The notes under the pieces: model-generated
What the model was told of the DNA's origin: nothing
Seen by the model: only the letters and a program-made list of their open reading frames with translations
Database searches by the model: none
NCBI GenBank assembly: GCA_017958845.1
Contig: JAGDBW010000070.1
Span: forward strand, 1 to 7,750
DNA length: 7,750 bases
Direction: 5' to 3'
Origin: Clostridia bacterium
GTDB taxonomy: Bacteria; Bacillota; Clostridia; Oscillospirales; CAG-272
Program-made: the position numbers and the translations under genes
Shown here: positions 1 to 5,231 of the stretch, piece after piece
Numbering within the stretch: position 1 is the stretch's first letter
Layout of the letters: every line of letters begins with the position of its first letter

Positions 1-1
1 A

Positions 2-427
2 AGGGCGGCGTCGTCCCCCGCGTCGGCGCGCCGCTCCGCGCCGACCGAGCCATCGCCGGTCGCACTCGCCTTTCTCGGCGACGCCGTCTGGTCGCGCTGC
101 GTGCGGCTGCGGCTGCTGCGGCAGGGCACGGCGAGAGGGCTGCACGAGGCGTCCCAGGCCTACGTGACCTGCGAGGCGCAGGCACAGGCCTACCGGCGGC
201 TGCTGCCGCGTCTGACGGCCGAAGAAGCGGACCTGTGCCGCCGCGCCTACAACTCGCCCCATCTCACGGGGCCCCGACACGCCAAGGGCGCCGCCTACCA
301 CGCCGCGACCGCCCTGGAGGCGCTGTTCGGGTGGCTTTGCTACCGCGGGGACGAGGCGCGGGCGGAGCTGCTCTTTGACCTTGTGACCGACGATCCTTTG
401 ACGACCGATACGGAGAAAACGATATGA
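2..427 (+). CDS. mrnC: Mini-ribonuclease III, 5' end cut by the window
   Basis: Mini-III is a dimeric RNase III-like nuclease without a dsRNA-binding domain. In Bacillus subtilis it matures 23S rRNA. The frame is open from base 2 and ends with TGA at 425-427. It reads VALAFLGDAVW at about bases 59-91, the family's N-terminal motif with the catalytic Asp (GAC 80-82). Further on come RRAYNS and AATALEALFGWL (about 304-339), which match the conserved C-terminal half, including the Glu of the second acidic site. The first in-frame start codon in the window is GTG 101, but starting there would remove the GDA motif, so the true start must lie upstream of base 1. The usual basic GRN stretch is replaced by AYN. 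The gene overlaps hisS by ATGA. Mini-III often follows cysS, which could lie just outside the window. Identity is fairly sure from motifs; the function is inferred from the family. Confidence 0.86.
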   Translation, partial: RAASSPASARRSAPTEPSPVALAFLGDAVWSRCVRLRLLRQGTARGLHEASQAYVTCEAQAQAYRRLLPRLTAEEADLCRRAYNSPHLTGPRHAKGAAYHAATALEALFGWLCYRGDEARAELLFDLVTDDPLTTDTEKTI

Positions 428-1674
428 TCCGAAAAATGAAGGGCACCATGGACATCTTTCCCGGCGAGGCGCTGGAATTTCGCCGCGCGGAAGAGGTGAT
501 GAGACGGCAGGCCGCGCTCTACGGCTACGGCGAGATCCGCACCCCCGTCTTTGAAAACACCGAGCTGTTTGTGCGCGGTGTGGGCGAAGGCACCGACGTG
601 GTGCAAAAAGAGATGTTTACCTGGACAGACAGAGAAGAGGGCCGCTCGATCTCCCTGCGTCCGGAGGGCACCGCGTCGGTGGTGCGCGCGCTGATCGAAC
701 ACGGAAAGTTCAGCGAAGCCATGCCGCAAAAATACTTTTATATCGGGAGCTTTTTCCGCCACGAGGCGCCGCAGGCCGGCCGCAGCCGCGAGTTCTTCCA
801 GTTCGGCACGGAGCTGTTCGGCGCCGCGACCCCCGAAGCCGACGCCTGCGCCATCTCGCTCGCGTCGTCGGTGCTGCGCTCGCTGGGGCTGGCCGGGGTG
901 CGCCTGCATCTCAACTCCATCGGCTGCGCCGAGTGCCGCCCCGCCTATCGCTCCGCCCTGCTCCGCTACTACGACGAGCATCGCCCGGAGCTGTGCGAGA
1001 CGTGCCGCACCCGAATGGAAAAGAACCCCCTGCGCCTCCTGGACTGCAAGGAGCCGGGGTGCCGCGCCCTGGCCGCGGGAGCCCCTCGCACCCTCGACTG
1101 TCTGTGCGAGAGCTGCCGCGCGCATTTTGATACCCTGTGCGGGCTGCTCGACGAGGCGGGGGTGGCCTATGAGGCCGATCCCGCCATCGTGCGCGGCCTC
1201 GACTACTATACCCGCACCGTCTTTGAGTTTATCGCCGAGGGCATCGGCGCGCAGAGCACCGTCTGCGGCGGAGGCCGCTATGACGGGCTGGTCGCCTCGC
1301 TCGGCGGCCCCGATACCCCTGCCGTCGGCGTCGGCATGGGTCTGACGCGGGTGCTCCTCGCCCAAAAGCAGCAGGGCGTCCCCGCGCCCGAGACCCCCGC
1401 TCCGCTGCTCTATATCGCCGCCCTGGGCGAGGCGGCCCGCGGCCGCGGGTCCGTGCTGGTCGAAGGGCTGCGCCGCGCCGGCGTCTACGCGGAGAGCGAC
1501 GTGGTCGGCCGCAGTCTCAAAGCGCAGATGAAATACGCCGACAAGATCGGCGCCCGCTATACGCTGCTGCTCGGCGACGCCGAGCTGGAGAGCGGCCGCG
1601 CCACCCTGCGCGACATGGAGAAGAGCGAACAGCGCGAGATCGACCTGAACCGCCTCGCGGACGAGATCCGCTGA
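424..1674 (+). CDS. hisS: Histidyl-tRNA synthetase (class II)
   Basis: This cytoplasmic enzyme charges tRNA-His with histidine using ATP. At 416 residues it has normal family length. The class II core is clear. Motif 2 is FFRHEAPQAGR (110-120) followed by REFFQFGTE. The two HisRS-specific signatures are VRGLDYYTRTVFE (256-268) and GGGRYDGL (282-289). Motif 3 is GVGMGLTRVLL (302-312). The C-terminal anticodon-binding domain covers roughly 327-416, with SLKAQMKYADKIGA inside it. The insertion at 168-231 holds nine cysteines (168, 171, 191, 194, 208, 213, 226, 228, 231), which suggests a metal site; cysteine-rich inserts of this kind are common in clostridial HisRS. Motif 3 has Thr308 where most class II enzymes have Glu. 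The start ATG 424 overlaps the mrnC stop and has GGAG at 412-415, 8 nt upstream. A strong terminator follows. Confidence 0.97.
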   Translation: MIRKMKGTMDIFPGEALEFRRAEEVMRRQAALYGYGEIRTPVFENTELFVRGVGEGTDVVQKEMFTWTDREEGRSISLRPEGTASVVRALIEHGKFSEAMPQKYFYIGSFFRHEAPQAGRSREFFQFGTELFGAATPEADACAISLASSVLRSLGLAGVRLHLNSIGCAECRPAYRSALLRYYDEHRPELCETCRTRMEKNPLRLLDCKEPGCRALAAGAPRTLDCLCESCRAHFDTLCGLLDEAGVAYEADPAIVRGLDYYTRTVFEFIAEGIGAQSTVCGGGRYDGLVASLGGPDTPAVGVGMGLTRVLLAQKQQGVPAPETPAPLLYIAALGEAARGRGSVLVEGLRRAGVYAESDVVGRSLKAQMKYADKIGARYTLLLGDAELESGRATLRDMEKSEQREIDLNRLADEIR

Positions 1675-1735
1675 GCGGACGGCGCTCCTGTTTCCCGCTT
1701 TGTCCCAAACCGGCAAAAAAGCGCCCCCTCCAACC

Positions 1736-1761
1736 AAAAAAGCGCCGTCAGACGCCGCTTT
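1736..1761 (-). terminator. Possible second terminator for apbE
   Basis: Read on the - strand, an AAAGCG arm pairs with CGCTTT. After one G-G mismatch, three more base pairs close a 3-nt loop. The distal arm runs into a six-T stretch (A1736-1741 on the + strand), part of which pairs in the stem. It lies about 175 bp past the apbE stop, beyond the main hairpin, and may act as a backup. It is weaker than the main terminator. Confidence 0.45.
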
Positions 1762-1762
1762 C

Positions 1763-1800
1763 AAAAAGAAAACGCGCAGAAATCCTGCGCGTTTTTTCTT
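1763..1800. terminator. Bidirectional intrinsic terminator between hisS and apbE
   Basis: A perfect 11-bp stem (1769-1779 with 1785-1795, core AACGCGCAG/CTGCGCGTT) closes a 5-nt loop, AAATC. On the + strand it ends in a T-rich run (1792-1800). On the - strand the flanking A-run (1763-1770) gives TTTTCTTTTT. It therefore has the form of a rho-independent terminator in both directions, as expected between the convergent hisS and apbE units. Confidence 0.9.
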
Positions 1801-1915
1801 GCTTTCGTCCGGCTTTGACGGGCGCTTTTTTCGTTTTAACGGTGCTTTGGGTCGCTTTGGCGCGGGCGATCCGGCCTCAAAAGAAGAAACCCCGTCGGCC
1901 ACCGCCGGCCGGCCG

Positions 1916-3046
1916 TCACCCCGGCCAGTTTTGCGACTGAAAGGTCGTGCCGTCCTCGCGGGCCCAGTAGGCCTCCACGCCGTCCATGCCGTCGATCAGC
2001 GCCCGCCCGTCCTCCTCGGAGAGCAAAAACAGGTAGGTGGAGAGGGCGTCGGCCATCGCGGCCGAAAAGGTCAGCACCGACACCGACGTGTAGCCGTGGT
2101 CGGCGGGATAGCCGGTGGCGGGGTCGATGATGTGGTGATAGCGCACGCCGTCCACGGTGTAGCAGCGCTGATAGGAGCCGCTGGTCGAGAGCGACAGGGA
2201 GGAGAGCGCCAGCCGGCACAGATACTCCGCGTCGGGTCCTTCGGGGTTCTGCACCCCCACCGTCCAGTCGGAGCCGTCGGGTTTCTTTCCGATCATGCGC
2301 AGGTTGCCGCCCAGGTTGATGGCGTAGTGCGCACAGCCGAGAGCCGTCATCGTATCGGCCAAGAGGTCCGCCGCCCAGCCCTTGCCCAGCGCTCCCACGT
2401 CCAGCGACATGGCCGGGTCGGTCAGGGTCACGGTACACGCGTCGGGGTCGAGGATCATCTGCGTGATGTCGCAGTGCCGCGCCGCCTCCGCCAGCGCGTC
2501 GGGGTCGGGCAGGCGGGCCGCTTCGGGGTCGCTCTCCGCCTCCAGGCGGCATTCGTGCCACAGGCGGGTCACCGCGCCGAGCGCGACGTTGACCGCCCCG
2601 TCGGTCATCTCGTGGATCTGATATCCCAGCGCCAGGAGGTCAAACAACTCCCGCGGCACCTCGACCGGCTCCCCGCCGGCCAGGCGGTTGACGGTGGCGA
2701 GGTTGACCATACCGTCGTACTCGTGATAGATGTCCATCATCCGGTGCAGCTCGGTCAGCCGCGCCACGGCGGCGTCGGCGCGGGTGCGAAAGACGCTTTC
2801 GTCGGTCTCGTAGCCGTAGAGGGTCACGACGGTATCAAAGGTGTCGTATTCGGACACGGAAAACGGCCGGTACCGCAGCGCGTCCAGCCAGCACCCGCAC
2901 AGGGGCAAGAGCAGCGCCGCCAGCACAAAAAACGCCGCCGCGCGCACGAGGCGGGCGTGCGGCGTCCCGAGACGAAAAGAAGGGAAGAGCGCGCGCCGCC
3001 GCGGGCGGGGCGCCGCTCCGGCTTTGGCCGGGGCAGGAGTCGTCAC
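1916..3046 (-). CDS. apbE: FAD:protein FMN transferase, predicted lipoprotein
   Basis: ApbE cuts FAD and attaches FMN to Ser/Thr of extracytoplasmic target proteins, such as RnfG/RnfD, NqrB/C or extracellular electron-transfer proteins. The 376-residue product shows the family's ordered motifs: LDVGALGKGWAAD (215-227), INLGGNLRMIGKK (243-255), WTVGVQNP (261-268), STSGSYQR (287-294), YHHIIDPATGYP (303-314) and MADALST (331-337), whose Asp and Thr are the metal-site positions. The N-terminus has a basic stretch, a hydrophobic helix (about 36-49) and a lipobox LCGC with Cys52 as lipid site, so it probably sits on the outer face of the membrane. The start is GTG 3046, in a GTGA overlap with the ribF stop; an in-frame stop at 3053-3055 rules out anything longer. 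GTG 2947 (residue 34) would give a tidier 19-residue signal peptide but has no evident ribosome site. No recognisable flavinylation target is in the window. Confidence 0.95.
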   Translation of the reverse strand: MTTPAPAKAGAAPRPRRRALFPSFRLGTPHARLVRAAAFFVLAALLLPLCGCWLDALRYRPFSVSEYDTFDTVVTLYGYETDESVFRTRADAAVARLTELHRMMDIYHEYDGMVNLATVNRLAGGEPVEVPRELFDLLALGYQIHEMTDGAVNVALGAVTRLWHECRLEAESDPEAARLPDPDALAEAARHCDITQMILDPDACTVTLTDPAMSLDVGALGKGWAADLLADTMTALGCAHYAINLGGNLRMIGKKPDGSDWTVGVQNPEGPDAEYLCRLALSSLSLSTSGSYQRCYTVDGVRYHHIIDPATGYPADHGYTSVSVLTFSAAMADALSTYLFLLSEEDGRALIDGMDGVEAYWAREDGTTFQSQNWPG

Positions 3047-4005
3047 GTCGTCTCACTCTCCTTTTTTTGTTCTGTCAAAAAAGCCGCCTTAGCCGCCCCG
3101 ACGTCGAGGGCCAGGCGCCGCGCCAGCTCTTCTTCGCTGCCAAAGGCGCGCTCGGGACGCAAAAAGTCGAGCAGCTCCACCTCCACCCGCACGCCCGCCG
3201 GCAGGGCGGGGACGTCGTCCGGGAGCAGATGGATCTCGCAGTTGGGCGCGCCGTCTGCTTCGACCGTCGGGCGCACCCCGACGTTGCACACGGCGGGATA
3301 TCGTCCCGTCGGCGTCCCGCACACACAGCGATAGACGCCGTGCCGCGGGATCAAGAGCCCCTCGTCGAGCGGCAGGTTGAGCGTCGGGCAGCCGAGCCGG
3401 CGGCCCAGTTCCTTTCCGTGGACGGTGACCCCCGACAGACAAAAAGGCCGCCCCAGCAGTCTCGCCGCCCGGGCGGGATCGCCCGCGGAGAGGGCCTCCC
3501 GCACCAGCGAGGAGGAGACGGGCACGCCGTCCACACACACCGGCGGGAGGATCTCGACCGGCACCCCCGCGGGGGCGAGCAGGCGGGCCAGTTCTTCGGC
3601 GTCGCCGCAGGCTCCGCGCCCAAAGCGAAAGTCATAGCCCACCACCACCGCCGTCGGGCGGCAGCGGGCGAGCAGTCGGTCGACAAAGGCGGCGGGAGAG
3701 AGGTCCCGCACGTCCTCAAAGCGGCACAGACACACGAGCTCGATCCCCGCCCGGCCCAGCTCCCGCAGCCGCCGATCGAGAGCATCGACGGGCAGAGCGT
3801 CCTTAAAGGCCGGCGTCTCAAAGGCCAGGGCGATGGCCCGCGCGCCCGCGCGGGCCGCCCGCTCGCAGGTCCTTTCGATCAGCGCGCGATGACCCACGTG
3901 CACGCCGTCAAAGACGCCGATGGTCATCACGGAGGGGGTTTCAAAAGGGGGTCCGGCCGCAAAAGACAGGATCCGGGGCATTTCGGCCGGGGTCGGGCGG
4001 ATCAT
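3043..4005 (-). CDS. ribF: Bifunctional riboflavin kinase / FMN adenylyltransferase (FAD synthetase)
   Basis: RibF phosphorylates riboflavin to FMN and adenylates FMN to FAD in the cytoplasm. The 320-residue product has normal length. The N-terminal nucleotidyltransferase domain shows TIGVFDGVHVGH (28-39, the HxGH-type ATP site), VVGYDFRFGRG (121-131) and SSSLVREAL (164-172). The C-terminal kinase domain shows LLGRPFCLSG (183-192), GRRLGCPTLN (201-210, matching the family's GxPTAN motif), GVYRCVCG (223-230), NVGVRPT (241-247) and EIHLL (257-261). ATG 4005 is chosen because GGGAGG (4020-4015) lies 7 nt upstream and cysE ends only 2 nt before; a longer reading from 4074 would run inside cysE. 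Two oddities: the segment after AFETP is shorter than in B. subtilis RibC and lacks its HPHP, and PTAN is PTLN. It overlaps apbE by 4 nt. Confidence 0.95.
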   Translation of the reverse strand: MIRPTPAEMPRILSFAAGPPFETPSVMTIGVFDGVHVGHRALIERTCERAARAGARAIALAFETPAFKDALPVDALDRRLRELGRAGIELVCLCRFEDVRDLSPAAFVDRLLARCRPTAVVVGYDFRFGRGACGDAEELARLLAPAGVPVEILPPVCVDGVPVSSSLVREALSAGDPARAARLLGRPFCLSGVTVHGKELGRRLGCPTLNLPLDEGLLIPRHGVYRCVCGTPTGRYPAVCNVGVRPTVEADGAPNCEIHLLPDDVPALPAGVRVEVELLDFLRPERAFGSEEELARRLALDVGAAKAAFLTEQKKESETT

Positions 4006-4007
4006 CC

Positions 4008-4841
4008 TTACGCCTCCCGGGAGAGGCGGTCGGCCGTGACGGTCGTGTGCGGAGGCACAGAATGCGTCAGCCACACGTTGCCCCCGATGACCGAGCCCTC
4101 GCCCACGCGGGTGTCCCCGCCGAGGATGGTCGCGCCGGCGTAGATGACGACGTTGTCCTCGATGTCGGGGTGGCGTTTGATCCCCTTGACGGGCAGGCCG
4201 TCGCGGTCGGTGGGAAAGCTGCGCGCGCCGAGGGTGACGCCCTGGTAGATCTTGACGTTTTCTCCGATGGTGGCGGTCTCGCCGATCACCACGCCCGTCC
4301 CGTGATCGATAAAGAAGCGCCGGCCGATCCGCGCGCCCGGGTGGATGTCGATGCCGGTGTTGCGGTGGGCGTGTTCGGTCATCATCCGCGGGATCAGCGG
4401 CACGCCCAGCCGGTACAGCTCGTGGGCGAGCCGGTACACCGACAGGGCCTCAAAGGTCGGATAGGCGGCCAGGATCTCCCGTTCGCTTTTGGCGGCGGGG
4501 TCGCCCTCATAGGCGGCGCGCACGTCCTCGGAGAGCAGGCGCGCGACCTCGGGCAGCCGCGCAAAAAACGCTTCGGTCAGCCCATCCGCGTCCGGCGCGT
4601 CGTCGGGCTCCGCCACCAGACGGACGAGAGAGGTGAGTTTGTCGGCGGCGGCCGTCAGGTCGTTTTCGATCGACTCGCCCCCTCCGCCGAAGATGGAGGG
4701 ATACATGGCGCGGCGCAAAAGGGTGATGAGGCACGACACGTCGTGCTTGATGCCGCATTCGGGCGCGGCGCGCCCCTCGTTCTGCGCGGCGGTCGCTTCG
4801 GCGAGCGCGCGCGCGCAGGCGTGGATGCTTTGTTCTTTCAT
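4008..4841 (-). CDS. cysE: Serine O-acetyltransferase, EpsC-like
   Basis: This enzyme acetylates L-serine with acetyl-CoA to O-acetylserine, the precursor that cysteine synthase turns into cysteine. The 277-residue product has a helical N-terminal half (1 to about 155) longer than that of short Firmicute CysE, as in EpsC-type proteins. The C-terminal half is a left-handed beta helix of hexapeptide repeats. Visible motifs are [12 protein letters not shown] (162-173), whose His is the catalytic base position, [13 protein letters not shown] (177-189), GVTLGARSF (201-209), [20 protein letters not shown] (221-240) and GGNVWL (253-258). The chain stops soon after VPPHTT, so the C-terminal tail that in E. 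coli CysE reaches into CysK is missing. The start ATG 4841 has AAGG about 7 nt upstream and its own promoter. It is the first gene of the cysE-ribF-apbE operon; cysK is not in the window. Confidence 0.95.
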   Translation of the reverse strand: MKEQSIHACARALAEATAAQNEGRAAPECGIKHDVSCLITLLRRAMYPSIFGGGGESIENDLTAAADKLTSLVRLVAEPDDAPDADGLTEAFFARLPEVARLLSEDVRAAYEGDPAAKSEREILAAYPTFEALSVYRLAHELYRLGVPLIPRMMTEHAHRNTGIDIHPGARIGRRFFIDHGTGVVIGETATIGENVKIYQGVTLGARSFPTDRDGLPVKGIKRHPDIEDNVVIYAGATILGGDTRVGEGSVIGGNVWLTHSVPPHTTVTADRLSREA

Positions 4842-4858
4842 GTGATACCTTCGGATGA

Positions 4859-4881
4859 CCGACGGCCGGGCCCGGCGTCGG
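4859..4881 (-). promoter_or_regulatory. GC-rich hairpin in the cysE leader
   Basis: CCGACG and CGTCGG pair (4859-4864 with 4876-4881) and enclose a nearly self-complementary CCGGGCCCGG with one bulged base. In the - strand transcript it ends about 10 nt before the AAGG ribosome site of cysE. No T-run follows, so it is not a terminator. It could affect ribosome access or mRNA stability; this is inference. The leader (about 65 nt) is too short for a T-box. Confidence 0.4.
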
Positions 4882-4912
4882 AGATGCGGTCGCTGTTGTT
4901 TTTTCTCTCCTT

Positions 4913-4941
4913 ATTGTATCTCAAAGAGAAAGGAAAAACAA
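4913..4941 (-). promoter_or_regulatory. Sigma-A-type promoter of the cysE-ribF-apbE operon
   Basis: On the - strand, TTGTTT (4941-4936) and TACAAT (4918-4913) are 17 bp apart, the ideal spacing for the housekeeping sigma factor. The sequence lies in an AT-rich pocket of an otherwise GC-rich region. Transcription would start near 4906, giving a leader of about 65 nt before cysE. Confidence 0.75.
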
Positions 4942-4957
4942 TAGCTTTCTCGCAAAA

Positions 4958-5049
4958 GCGCGGCTCCTGCCCTCCGCGCCCCTCTGCCGCCCCCGTCCCC
5001 TCCGTTTGTCCGTCCTTTGCCCCGTCCTTTCGCCCGCCCCTCTCCGCGG
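4958..5049. other. Adenine-free pyrimidine-rich tract with G-quadruplex motif
   Basis: These 92 bases have no A on the + strand and are mostly C and T. On the - strand, bases 5000-4970 form four G-runs (4, 5, 4 and 3 G) with loops of 2, 7 and 6 nt, which fits the standard G-quadruplex pattern. The element CCGTCCTTT occurs twice, at 5010-5018 and 5022-5030. The tract lies between the two divergent promoters. No convincing gene is seen here. Confidence 0.6.
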
Positions 5050-5130
5050 AGCGCCGCGACGGGTGAATGTATACAAAAAGAGACAAAAAAAACCGTGCAA
5101 AATGCCCGCTTCTTTTTGCGTCCGCGCGTC

Positions 5131-5159
5131 TTGCTTCGTGCGCGCGCGTGTGCTATAAT
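5131..5159 (+). promoter_or_regulatory. Promoter of the surface lipoprotein gene
   Basis: A perfect TATAAT (5154-5159) with an extended -10 TG (5151-5152) lies 17 bp from TTGCTT (5131-5136). Transcription would start near 5166, leaving a leader of about 66 nt. A ribosome site AAAGGTG (5219-5225) sits 6 nt before ATG 5232. This is the strongest promoter match in the window. Confidence 0.85.
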
Positions 5160-5231
5160 ATACAATTAGAAAACCTCTGCCGTGACCGACGCCCCGCGAC
5201 CGGCCCGGCCGAACAAAGAAAGGTGCATCAC

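Noticed and set aside
340..1902. A 520-codon - strand frame opposite hisS
   Set aside because: It is antisense to an unmistakable hisS, is rich in Ala/Gly/Arg without motifs, and crosses the terminator. It is a product of GC-rich codon use.
1700..4143. Two long + strand frames (1700-3334 and 3067-4143) opposite apbE and ribF
   Set aside because: Both are antisense to clear genes, have composition typical of shadow frames and show no domain.
4842..4906. T-box or cysteine-related riboswitch before cysE
   Set aside because: The leader from the predicted start is only about 65 nt, with no T-box sequence or terminator/antiterminator pair.
4047..5066. A + strand frame opposite cysE running into the intergenic region
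   Set aside because: It is antisense to cysE and reads through the cysE promoter and the pyrimidine-rich tract. No motif is visible.
4838..5165. Two small - strand frames (82 and 84 codons) in the divergent region
   Set aside because: They cross the cysE promoter and the A-free tract, their residues are basic low-complexity, and no suitable ribosome site was seen.
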